Shown one piece after another: positions 35,079 to 44,089 of a stretch of 57,578 nucleotides of DNA; within the stretch, counting starts at the first letter, position 1, and each line of letters opens with the position of its first letter. The stretch lies in the NCBI RefSeq assembly GCF_900090105.1, contig NZ_FMDM01000025.1:1-57578 (forward strand). The letters run 5' to 3'. The notes beneath the pieces were generated by a model. The model worked only from the letters and a program-made list of their open reading frames with translations. It did no database searches and had not been told where the DNA came from. Position numbers and translations under genes: made by a program. Source of the DNA: Micromonospora humi (GTDB taxonomy: Bacteria; Actinomycetota; Actinomycetes; Mycobacteriales; Micromonosporaceae).

Positions 35079-38000
35079 ATGTCTCGCTGGGAAGCGTACG
35101 ACGCCTGGAATCAGGCTATCGCGGAAGTCTTCTTTCCCGAAGAGCTTGGGGGCCAGCCCGTATACATCGACCTCGACAACGACACAGTTCCGTTACTCGC
35201 CGAAAAGACCGGGACCCCATCTGACGGGGTCGAGGAGTCGCTAGCCACAGCTGTACGGGAGGTTCTGCGCCTCGGTGGGAGCCGCAGTGGGACTTTCGGT
35301 GAGGTCTTCACGCATCTCACCACGTGGCTCGGAACTTGGCGGCGCACTGCCCACACGTCCCGTCCAGATCTCAATCCACCCCCTGTCCTAGCCCTGTTGG
35401 CCGTGTTCAGCATGGCTGCGGAGCGGATGGGTCGCGATGCCGACATGGGGCCCAACAACTACTTCGGCAGGCTTGCTCAGCTTCTCGGCATCAGGGATGA
35501 GCACGAGAAGCAGCGGCTCAAGTCGCATTACCGCCAGCACGTCGTGTTCTTCTGGAACGTGCTGGCAACCTGGCTAACCGGGTTGGACGGCATGCGAGGC
35601 CTCCCTTCGGCCGTGGCCGTCTCTCACCGATACATCGGTCTCTCCATCTCGCAGGCTCTGGTTCGCGAACATGACCGAAGCAAGTTGCCGCGATTCTTCA
35701 CCGACTACGGGCTTCATCCTGGGCAGGAAGTGGCGCCCCACGAGATGCAGCCTCTCCTCGACGAATGGATCCGACGAGACCCAGCTCCGATCAGCAAGAA
35801 TCTCGCTACGCTCTGGACCCGGCATGCGGCAACGCGGGAACGCATCGCAAGTGTGGTCTCGCTCGAGTTGCAGAACTGGGACGGCGGCGAGGTCGAGGTA
35901 ACCACGCTGTCTGCAGGGGCGGGGCGGCCCCGCGGCGAGGTCAGGCTCGTTGCTTTGACCCGGTCCGGCATGTTCGGCAGCAGCGTGGAGATCAGCGTCG
36001 TCGCTCGCATTCCTGGGCCCCCTGAGCCTCGCTGTATGCAGATCGACAGCGCGGTCGGCGACGATAAGCCGGTCCTCGACTTTATGCCGTGGGTGAATGG
36101 GTGGCACCGCCTTCCGCGCCCGGCTGGGCTCGAGAGGTCATCGATTCTCGACGGCGTGCTCGTCCTGTCGGGTGAGGATGACCAAGCAATCCAACGGCGG
36201 CCTCGACGGGTGGTGCCGCTGCGCAAGGACGAGACTCTCGGCCTGTTCCTCGAAGTTGAGCGGTTGCAGCTGGCCGAAGACGGCCTGATTTTCGCATCCG
36301 ATGCGCTCGCCGGGGAGGTCGCAAAGGTGCTCGAGCAGATAGCTCGTCCGGGATTCCAACGTGTAGACGGCGGATCGGAGGGGGTGCCGGCCGGCTGGGT
36401 GCTTTTCCGGGATGTGCAGATCCTGGGCTTGCTGCCGCCCGAGATCAGGTCCCGAGCGCGCGCCGACATCAACGTGCTGCTGCCGTCGGTGTCCTCTCAG
36501 CTGGCCTTCGCCGAGGGACTCAAACTGCCGGGGCGACTGCGAAAGTTCTCGGCGTACGCACCGCCTGAGATCCGAGCAGTGTCGGCCGGGGCAGAGCACA
36601 TCTGCCTTCAGGTGGCGCGCCGAGACGTCGAGAACCTCGAGGGCGACGTGGACGCAGACGCCCTGGAGCGGGTGGTCTGGGAACGTGAGGCCGACGGCGC
36701 CGCGCTGATCCTGCATACCGCAGATGAGCGACTCCCCGTCGGCGACTATGAGGCCCTGCTCTTTGTCAACGGTGCCAAGGATCCCACGCAGCGCCTGCCC
36801 TTCCTGTTGAGGTCGGCTGACTCCGTGGACCTCGCGATGTGGAGCCGCAGCCCGCGCTTGGCGCACCAGCCCACGGTCCACCAGGGCTGGTCTGCGCTAA
36901 GCGCGGAACACTACGAGGAAGTCTCCTCTCCCGTCATCGACGGGGCCGTCGCGACCGAGGCGCCGCCGCTATCCATAACCACACAGGCACCTCGGTCAGT
37001 TTGGTGGACCCAGCGACGGCCAACCGAGTATGGGGAGGTGGCGACCGCGGTCCTGACTACCCCTGACCCGACATCGTGTCTCGTCACCGGAGCCCACTTC
37101 TACCAGCTGCCGTACGCCCGCACGGCGTTCGTCTCCGGTGTGTGTCGCGACTGCGGTCTTGTGACACGGTTCCCGAACAATCACTGGGCCGCCCAGAGCA
37201 GGAAGCGGGCCCGCGATAAGGTCGAGGCCGGGTATCGCGTTGACGTCCACGAGGTCGAGCCGGTGCAGGCTGAGCTTTTGACCTGGGATGTCGGCCTGGA
37301 CGCGCTCATGCATGCCGGTGGTGGCGCGACATCTGCTCTTGAACGCATCGCGCTGCAAATCGAGGGTTCACTGCTCTTCGTCGATACGTTCACTCGAACT
37401 CTGGAGGCCCTTGCCCACATCGCGGTCCGACGGGACGAGCGGACTCTCGAGCCGGTCGAGTGGGAGATTGCACCCCCTGCCTTTGCTCAACTCGCCGACG
37501 GTGCCTACCTGCTGACGGGCTACTGGCCGCCAAGCTACCTCGAAACTCTTGAGGAGCTGGCGGACCAAGCTGGGGCCAAGGTCGCTGTTGAAACGACCGG
37601 CCCCGGACTGTGCCGACGAACCCTCATCGCGCCGTCGCCCACGGCCGCCGAGGAAGTTGCTGGCGTGATGGGCGACGTCACGGTGGCCGAGGACGCCGCC
37701 CGGGCCATCCTCCGAGCTGCGCCGGACCTTAGCGCTTTGGAGGCGGCGCTACCGACAGTCACCATGCCGGGTGCCCGCCGGATCCAACAATTTCACCTCG
37801 GCTCCGCCGCCTGGATCCCCCAGCACCACGCCGAGGCATCGGGTGCCTTCCGCCTAGAGTCGTTCGGCAGCACCTACGTAGTGCGACGAGAGCTGGACCT
37901 CGCGAACGGAACGGCCCGGATCGGTACGGCGCAGCTGGTCAAGCACCTGGAGGCGCTGCGGGCCGGCCGGCCGTTGCTGGCATACGACCCAGTAGCACGG

Positions 38001-38165
38001 GTGCTTGACGTGCCGCTCGGCGCTGACTTGCCCGGGCTGTACGGCCGGGCGGCGGCCCTGTGCGCGGGGCGGCCACCGACGCCGATCAAGGACCGCCGGC
38101 TTCTTCGCTACCAGGAAGTCCCGGCCGACGTTGCCGACATGCTGGCCACCCGTCTCGTCAACTGA
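35079..38165 (+). CDS. druH: DruH-like protein of Druantia type III
   Basis: 1028 residues from ATG 35079, with GGGAGGG 8 bases upstream. The protein is large, mostly acidic and soluble, starting SRWEAYDAWNQAIAEVFFPE. No enzyme motif is visible; a CxxC knuckle (GVCRDCGLVTRFPNNHW) lies near residue 687, and repeated beta-rich segments fill the middle. A roughly 1000-residue protein of unknown fold directly before a giant DUF1998 helicase is the layout of Druantia type III (DruH, DruE), an anti-phage system whose mechanism is not settled. The call rests on size, order and the partner, since DruH has no motif to check by eye. The druE start is 8 bases downstream. Confidence 0.68.
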   Translation: MSRWEAYDAWNQAIAEVFFPEELGGQPVYIDLDNDTVPLLAEKTGTPSDGVEESLATAVREVLRLGGSRSGTFGEVFTHLTTWLGTWRRTAHTSRPDLNPPPVLALLAVFSMAAERMGRDADMGPNNYFGRLAQLLGIRDEHEKQRLKSHYRQHVVFFWNVLATWLTGLDGMRGLPSAVAVSHRYIGLSISQALVREHDRSKLPRFFTDYGLHPGQEVAPHEMQPLLDEWIRRDPAPISKNLATLWTRHAATRERIASVVSLELQNWDGGEVEVTTLSAGAGRPRGEVRLVALTRSGMFGSSVEISVVARIPGPPEPRCMQIDSAVGDDKPVLDFMPWVNGWHRLPRPAGLERSSILDGVLVLSGEDDQAIQRRPRRVVPLRKDETLGLFLEVERLQLAEDGLIFASDALAGEVAKVLEQIARPGFQRVDGGSEGVPAGWVLFRDVQILGLLPPEIRSRARADINVLLPSVSSQLAFAEGLKLPGRLRKFSAYAPPEIRAVSAGAEHICLQVARRDVENLEGDVDADALERVVWEREADGAALILHTADERLPVGDYEALLFVNGAKDPTQRLPFLLRSADSVDLAMWSRSPRLAHQPTVHQGWSALSAEHYEEVSSPVIDGAVATEAPPLSITTQAPRSVWWTQRRPTEYGEVATAVLTTPDPTSCLVTGAHFYQLPYARTAFVSGVCRDCGLVTRFPNNHWAAQSRKRARDKVEAGYRVDVHEVEPVQAELLTWDVGLDALMHAGGGATSALERIALQIEGSLLFVDTFTRTLEALAHIAVRRDERTLEPVEWEIAPPAFAQLADGAYLLTGYWPPSYLETLEELADQAGAKVAVETTGPGLCRRTLIAPSPTAAEEVAGVMGDVTVAEDAARAILRAAPDLSALEAALPTVTMPGARRIQQFHLGSAAWIPQHHAEASGAFRLESFGSTYVVRRELDLANGTARIGTAQLVKHLEALRAGRPLLAYDPVARVLDVPLGADLPGLYGRAAALCAGRPPTPIKDRRLLRYQEVPADVADMLATRLVN

Positions 38166-38173
38166 GGATCCAC

Positions 38174-41100
38174 ATGACCGAGCGCATCTCAACCGTCGAC
38201 AACGCCGCCTCATCCACGTTCCCGGTGCCCACACAGGTCTACGCTGAGCTCCGCGACGCGTACCTGCGGTACTTCGACACAGCATTCTGGTTGCGGGACG
38301 AGCCGCTTCGGCGGGAGCGACGGCAACTGCTGCAGGAGCCCGGCCTGATCTTCACCGACGTCCTGCTTGAGGCGGTTGTGCCATACGATGCGGACTACCC
38401 GCTGAGGGATGCGGCAGAGGCGGCGGGCCTCGACGCCGCGGCGGCCCGCATTGTCGGCGAGGCCTTGTTTGGCGACTTCGTCGCCCCTGGCGAAGAGATC
38501 TTTCTGCGGCGCCACCAGGCAGAGGCGCTCATCCACTCGCTCAGGCCTGACGAAGGACGGCGGAACGTCGTCGTCACGTCCGGTACAGGTTCTGGCAAGA
38601 CCGAATCTTTCCTGCTCCCCGTGCTCGCCCGACTCGTTCGTGAGGCACTCTCCTGGCGCAGTCAGCCTGCACCCAATCGCTGGTGGCAGGCACCGGACAA
38701 CGCGCTGCAGTGGCGACCGCTGCGCGACCTGGAGAATCGACCCGCCGCCCTGCGGACCGTCGTCCTCTATCCGACGAACGCGCTCGTCGAGGACCAGATC
38801 GGGCGACTCCGCCGGGCCCTGCGCCGGATCGCCGCGACAGGACAGGCCCCACCGCTGTGGTTCGGTCGATACACGGGTGCTACTCCCGGATCCGGCAACC
38901 GGCCGGGTTCCGGCGACCGGTCGAAGGTCCGGGACGCCGCGGCCGAGATTAGGAGTACCGAACTGGACTACCAGGCGCTCGTGCGTGCCTATGAGGATGA
39001 CACGGATCGCCGTGCAGTTGAGCAGATGCTGTCGCAGTTCTCCGACCCCACTATCGGCGAGATGGTCACAAGGTGGGACATGGTCGCCTCGCCACCCGAC
39101 ATCATGGTGACCAACTACTCAATGCTCAACGCAATGCTGATGCGGGACATCGAGCAGGAGCTCTTCCAGAAGACGGCGGACTGGCTTGCCTCCGACCGGC
39201 AGAACAACGTCTTCACCATTGTGATCGACGAGATGCACCTGTACCGGGGGACCCAGGGCAGCGAGGTTGCGATGGTCGTCCGCAATCTGCTCTCCCGCAT
39301 CGGCCTCGACGCGGACTCGCCGCAACTGCGCTGCCTCGCCACCAGCGCATCGCTGAGCGACGACGACAAGGGCGGCGAATACCTGGAGCAATTCTTCGGG
39401 GCGCCGCGCTCGACCTTCCACGTCACCGCGGGCGTGCCGCGCCCTGTGCCCTCTCGCGAACCGCTGTCGCGCGCCGAGTTCGAGGAAATCGCACGAACCC
39501 TCCCCGAAGATCCGGGGGTCCGGTCTGCGGCCATGGCCGCCGTTGCGGACAAGCATCGCCTCTCGGAGGCGGTCGCTGCGGCCTGCCGCGAGAAGCCCGA
39601 CCAGCCCTTGCGAGCCACACGAATTCCCGTCATCGAGGGGAGGCTGTTCGACGAGACCGTGGACGGCGGCAACGCCATGGCTGTCGTACTGTCGGCGATC
39701 GCCGAAGCGGGAGGCGGCCCCGCCAGCATCCCACTGCGCGCCCACATGTTCGTCCGCACGGCGAGCGGTCTCTGGGCCTGCGCGAACCCGAGTTGCGACC
39801 AGGTCTCACCCGAGCACGTATACGCCGGACGCATGATCGGCAAACTCTTCAGCCGCCCCGCCACCACCTGCCTTTGCGGCGGTCGGGTTCTGGAGGTGCT
39901 GTACTGCTTTGACTGCGGCGAGGTCAGCCTCGGCGGCTACATCATCGAGCGGCACATGGCCAGCAACCCGCCGGAGCTGGTCATCGGCTCAAATCCCGTT
40001 GAAATCCCGTCGCCGCAGACCCGTCCCGTCAACATGCGACCCCTCAGCCAGTACGTTTGGTATTGGCCTGGGCAATCGGCACCTGGCACCTGGCAGCACA
40101 AGACGCCGCAGGGCCGGAGCGCGACCTTCACCTTCCGGCCGGTGGAACTGGATCCCACATCCGGCCGCATCACCGAGACGATGACGAACGCGACCGGGTT
40201 TACCCTGGCGGTTTCCGGCCTCGGTGCCAGCACGACGGCGAAACCGCCCGCGCTTCCAGAGCGCTGTCCGCGGTGCGATGCCAAGAACTACAACGGGGAC
40301 CTGCGGCGGTTCTGGCGCGGCATTGTCCGGTCACCGATCCGAGGTCACCGATCCGGTCAGTCGCAGGCCATCCAGTTGTACCTCTCCCAGTTGTTCAGGA
40401 GCATGGGTTCCACCGCGGGGGAGTCCCGCACCATCCTTTTCACCGACAGCCGCGACGATGCTGCTCGCACTGCCTCAGCCGTGGCCAGGAACCACCACAG
40501 GGACCTAGTGCGTCAGCTCATCCGGCACGAGCTAGAGCAGCGCCAGGCAGATCCGGTCGACATAGTGCTGAAGTCGGTAAAGGCACCGCTGGCCCCGGAT
40601 GAGCTCCCTGCCCTGATGACGTTTCAGCAGCAGCATCCGGACGTCTACGCAGCGGCGATGCGGGTCGCCGTCGGTGTGAAGTCCCCGAGTGACGACGCAC
40701 TCATTTCCAAGTATCTGCAGGAGAACAACCCTGCGGCGCGGATCCCCTGGACGCAAGCAGCCATTCGGCTGGAAGCGAGCATGCTGGCACGCGGGATTCA
40801 CCCGGCCGGACCGGCGCGATCGGTGCGGGAGTGGCAGGGCGAGCCGTGGTACCGGATCTTCGATCCTCCCGAGCCGGAGCTGTGGAGCCCGCTCGCCCCG
40901 CAGACACGCATGGCGGGCGTCCAGCTCTACCGGCAAATGCTGGCTACAGGCATGGCGGAGGCGGTGTTCGACCGTGCCCGCCGCGACCTGGAGTCCACCG
41001 GGCTGGTGACGGTAGAGCCACACGCTCCGCAGCTCTCCGACAGCGGCGTTGAACCCGAAACCAGCCTGCAGATTCTACGCTCGGTCATTCGGATCATGGG

Positions 41101-43612
41101 GATCCAAGGACGGTATGCGGGCGGCCAGTGGTTTAGCCCGAAGAGCGACATGCCACGACCGGCCCGGACGTATGTCCACGCCGTCGCGGACAAGTTGCGC
41201 GTCGACCGAAGCGGGCTCGAGGTCTGGGTAACCCGCGAAATCCGCGACCGCATCGCCCCGGACTGGGGGCTTCGCGTCAACAGCGCCGACGCGCCATTCG
41301 TGCTGGTCAAGGGCACCGACGCAGTATGGGTCTGCCCAAAATGTAACTACCGGCACCTGCATGCGTCCGCTGACGTGTGCGCCGCCCGTGGCTGCCACCA
41401 TGTCGGACTGGAGCAGCAGCCCGCAGATCCGGTCGAGCAGGACTACTATGCCTGGCTCGCCGACCTGCCTCCGCGACGGATGGCCGTCGCGGAGCTGACC
41501 GGTCAGACCAAACCCCTGGCCTTGCAGCGTAAGCGGCAGCGCTGGTTCAAGGAGGCACTACTCAAGCCCCCGACCGAGAACCGCCTGACCACCCCGCTGG
41601 ATGTTCTCAGCGTGACGACCACCATGGAGGTGGGCGTTGACATCGGCTCACTGCGCTCGACCATCATGGCGAACGTTCCGCCGCAACGATTCAACTATCA
41701 GCAACGCGTCGGTCGGGCCGGCCGGCAGGGACAGCCGTACTCATACGCCCTGACCGTCGCCCGCTCGCGCACCCACGACGACTACTACTTCAACGCCACC
41801 GAGCGAATGACCGGCGACACACCCCCCCAGCCATTCCTCGACCTGCGACGGACCCGAATCGCGCGCCGCGTGATCGCGGCCGAGCTGCTGCGCCGGGCCT
41901 TCGCCGCTAGCGAGCCGCCCCCGGAACGTACCCCGGACAGCATCCATGGAATCTTCGGCGCCCGCGACGACTGGCCGACCTACCGCCCGCAAGTGCAGGC
42001 GTGGCTGGCGGTGGCAGCGGATGTTCCGGCGGTTGTCGCCGCATTGACGGTCCGATCGGGCATCGACCCCGCCGAGGTCACCGAACTGAAGCATTGGGCT
42101 CGCGCCGATCTGGCCGGCGACATTGACGAAGCTGTCTCCAACCCCTTCTACCAACAAAAGGAGCTTAGCCAGATCCTGGCCAACGCCGGCGTGTTGCCGA
42201 TGTTCGGCTTCCCGACTCGAGTGCGCTATCTCTACAAGAACCACCCCCGGGACAAGCGGCAGCTCGAGGCGGCGGTGGTCTCCGACCGATCGCTGGACAT
42301 GGCAATCGCTAGCTTCGTCCCCGGCGCAGAGGTCGTCCGGGACGACGAAATCCACACCGCCGTGGGATTTGCCGCCTATGACGTCAAAGGCAATTCCGTC
42401 CTACCCGTGGACCCGCTCGGCAGGCCCATCATCGTCAGCAGGTGCGAGGACTGCGGCAGCACGTCACTGGCCGTGCCGGCGGGCACCTGCGCCGTCTGTG
42501 GCGGAACAGTGAACACCTTCGACATGTACCAGCCGCTCGGATTCCGCACCGACTACCGGCCGCGTGACTACGACGTCGACGGAGAGACGGTTGCTGTTGT
42601 GGGTGCGCCAGAGCTGGCGATCGCTTCGGAACCGATCCGCTCGTCGTCCGTCGGCGGGCTCCTCGTTGAGGTGTATGAGATGGCCGATATTCTCCGAATC
42701 AACGACAATCTCGGCCGGCTCTTCCCCATGGAGGATGCGGTCGACCGGAGCGTCGTGGTAGCCGACCAATCTCTCTACAGCAACGAAGTCTCCATACCTA
42801 AGAGTCGGGGACGGCGCGGCGAGGCCGCCATCGGCGATGTCCGCAAGACCGACGCCCTCGTCGTCACCCTCAACCGGCTGGCTCTGCCCGGTGGCATCAT
42901 CCCCACCTCGCGCGAGGTCCAGCCTGCCGGGCTTCCGGCGCTGTGGTCGCTCGCCGAGGTGCTGCGCAGGGGCTTCCAAGCAGAGTTGGACGTGGACTCC
43001 AGTGAGCTAACCGTCGGTCTCAGCCCCGCCCGTGTAGGTGACGAGCAGACTCATCGGGTCTTCGTTGCAGACAGCCTAGAAAACGGCGCTGGCTACGCTT
43101 CGCTCCTTGGTCAACCCGAGTTCTTCACGCAGGTGCTCCACCGCGTGCTTGACGACCTTCGACAGCGGTGGCAGGCAAGCCGGCATGCCATGGAATGCAC
43201 GATGTCGTGCCCCGACTGCCTCAGGTCCTTCGACAACCAACGAATTCATGGCGCGCTGGACTGGCGGCTCGCGCTCGACATGGCCGAGCTTGGCCTTGGC
43301 CGGGAGGTCAACTGGGGGCGTTGGCTTGATCGCGGTGACGTCCTGACCCGGGGTTTCATCAACTCCTTCGGCCAATATGGCATCGAGCGGCGACAGGTGA
43401 ACGATCTCTGGGTGCTGTCGAGTCATGCCCGGCAGACGGCGGTGGTCCTCGTCCACCCGTTGTGGCGTACCGACTCGGCGCACTTCCGTCCCGAGCAGGT
43501 TGAGGCAGTGCGCCAGATGCAGGAAACGTTCCAGAGCGTGAAGACGGTGGACCTCTTCGAGCTAGACCGGACACCTGTGGCGGTGGCTGGACGGTTGCTG
43601 ACTTCGACATGA
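38174..43612 (+). CDS. druE: DruE-like DEAD/DEAH helicase with C-terminal DUF1998 domain
   Basis: 1812 residues from ATG 38174. Walker A is VTSGTGSGKTESFLLP at about 135-150. The DEAH box appears as IDEMH at about 351-355. Motif VI is QQRVGRAGRQGQP at about 1176. A long insert separates the two helicase lobes and carries zinc knuckles (CLCGG...CFDCGE near 565-585; WVCPKCNY...CAARGC near 1053-1075). Further knuckles (CEDCG...CAVCGG near 1424-1445) precede the DUF1998 cysteine cluster (CTMSCPDCLRSFDNQ at about 1675). This is the organisation of DruE, the common component of all Druantia types, and more distantly of MrfA-like and DISARM helicases. It is expected to act on phage DNA. Confidence 0.82.
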   Translation: MTERISTVDNAASSTFPVPTQVYAELRDAYLRYFDTAFWLRDEPLRRERRQLLQEPGLIFTDVLLEAVVPYDADYPLRDAAEAAGLDAAAARIVGEALFGDFVAPGEEIFLRRHQAEALIHSLRPDEGRRNVVVTSGTGSGKTESFLLPVLARLVREALSWRSQPAPNRWWQAPDNALQWRPLRDLENRPAALRTVVLYPTNALVEDQIGRLRRALRRIAATGQAPPLWFGRYTGATPGSGNRPGSGDRSKVRDAAAEIRSTELDYQALVRAYEDDTDRRAVEQMLSQFSDPTIGEMVTRWDMVASPPDIMVTNYSMLNAMLMRDIEQELFQKTADWLASDRQNNVFTIVIDEMHLYRGTQGSEVAMVVRNLLSRIGLDADSPQLRCLATSASLSDDDKGGEYLEQFFGAPRSTFHVTAGVPRPVPSREPLSRAEFEEIARTLPEDPGVRSAAMAAVADKHRLSEAVAAACREKPDQPLRATRIPVIEGRLFDETVDGGNAMAVVLSAIAEAGGGPASIPLRAHMFVRTASGLWACANPSCDQVSPEHVYAGRMIGKLFSRPATTCLCGGRVLEVLYCFDCGEVSLGGYIIERHMASNPPELVIGSNPVEIPSPQTRPVNMRPLSQYVWYWPGQSAPGTWQHKTPQGRSATFTFRPVELDPTSGRITETMTNATGFTLAVSGLGASTTAKPPALPERCPRCDAKNYNGDLRRFWRGIVRSPIRGHRSGQSQAIQLYLSQLFRSMGSTAGESRTILFTDSRDDAARTASAVARNHHRDLVRQLIRHELEQRQADPVDIVLKSVKAPLAPDELPALMTFQQQHPDVYAAAMRVAVGVKSPSDDALISKYLQENNPAARIPWTQAAIRLEASMLARGIHPAGPARSVREWQGEPWYRIFDPPEPELWSPLAPQTRMAGVQLYRQMLATGMAEAVFDRARRDLESTGLVTVEPHAPQLSDSGVEPETSLQILRSVIRIMGIQGRYAGGQWFSPKSDMPRPARTYVHAVADKLRVDRSGLEVWVTREIRDRIAPDWGLRVNSADAPFVLVKGTDAVWVCPKCNYRHLHASADVCAARGCHHVGLEQQPADPVEQDYYAWLADLPPRRMAVAELTGQTKPLALQRKRQRWFKEALLKPPTENRLTTPLDVLSVTTTMEVGVDIGSLRSTIMANVPPQRFNYQQRVGRAGRQGQPYSYALTVARSRTHDDYYFNATERMTGDTPPQPFLDLRRTRIARRVIAAELLRRAFAASEPPPERTPDSIHGIFGARDDWPTYRPQVQAWLAVAADVPAVVAALTVRSGIDPAEVTELKHWARADLAGDIDEAVSNPFYQQKELSQILANAGVLPMFGFPTRVRYLYKNHPRDKRQLEAAVVSDRSLDMAIASFVPGAEVVRDDEIHTAVGFAAYDVKGNSVLPVDPLGRPIIVSRCEDCGSTSLAVPAGTCAVCGGTVNTFDMYQPLGFRTDYRPRDYDVDGETVAVVGAPELAIASEPIRSSSVGGLLVEVYEMADILRINDNLGRLFPMEDAVDRSVVVADQSLYSNEVSIPKSRGRRGEAAIGDVRKTDALVVTLNRLALPGGIIPTSREVQPAGLPALWSLAEVLRRGFQAELDVDSSELTVGLSPARVGDEQTHRVFVADSLENGAGYASLLGQPEFFTQVLHRVLDDLRQRWQASRHAMECTMSCPDCLRSFDNQRIHGALDWRLALDMAELGLGREVNWGRWLDRGDVLTRGFINSFGQYGIERRQVNDLWVLSSHARQTAVVLVHPLWRTDSAHFRPEQVEAVRQMQETFQSVKTVDLFELDRTPVAVAGRLLTST

Positions 43613-43797
43613 CGCGCGGAAAGCGCCCCACGTTCGACCTGGAGTCGTGCTCGACGCCCACCCGTCGACCAAGCCGGCTCACCTCAACGTCCCGGTCAAA
43701 TCTCCCGGCGGCTGGGAGACCAATCGAAAGATGTCCTGCAGTCTTATCCATACAGGGGACAGAACCCATTCGTAATTGGCGATAGCGGAGGCTCGCG

Positions 43798-44061
43798 GTG
43801 GCATTGGTCGGCCAGTTCTTTCAGGACGATGCACGCGCAAAACGGCACCCGACGGTAGTTGAGTGTGGCTGGCAGATTGTCAGAGACGGCAATCAGTTGC
43901 TACTGCAGCTGAGCACCTACGGATCGGATCACCGTGCTGCTGGTAAGAAGGTCAGTCAAACTGTCCAGTTTGATCAAGATAGCGCGATCATACTCCTCGG
44001 ACTCATAGAGAAAGCATTTCCGGAAATTCGGTCAAACTCAAAGTTGACGAATCTAGGCTAG
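43798..44061 (+). CDS. Small uncharacterised protein associated with restriction genes
   Basis: 87 residues from GTG 43798, with GGAGG 6 bases upstream. The core HPTVVECGWQIVRDGNQLLL, then QLSTYGSDHRAAGKKVSQTVQFDQD and LLGLIEKAFPEI, is a beta-rich pattern I recognise from small actinobacterial proteins (sometimes mislabelled as a formyltransferase) that often sit beside restriction or defence genes; no function is known. It precedes the GHKL-nuclease gene by 28 bases in the same direction, so they likely share a transcript. A decayed second copy lies on the other side of that gene at 46156-46330. Confidence 0.75.
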   Translation: MALVGQFFQDDARAKRHPTVVECGWQIVRDGNQLLLQLSTYGSDHRAAGKKVSQTVQFDQDSAIILLGLIEKAFPEIRSNSKLTNLG

Positions 44062-44089
44062 CTGGAGCCTTACTTGGGAGGTCGTTCAC

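Noticed and set aside
35079..43612. DISARM system
   Set aside because: DISARM has separate DrmA helicase and DrmB DUF1998 proteins plus a DrmC phospholipase-D-like protein. Here helicase and DUF1998 are in one giant protein and no PLD gene is present.
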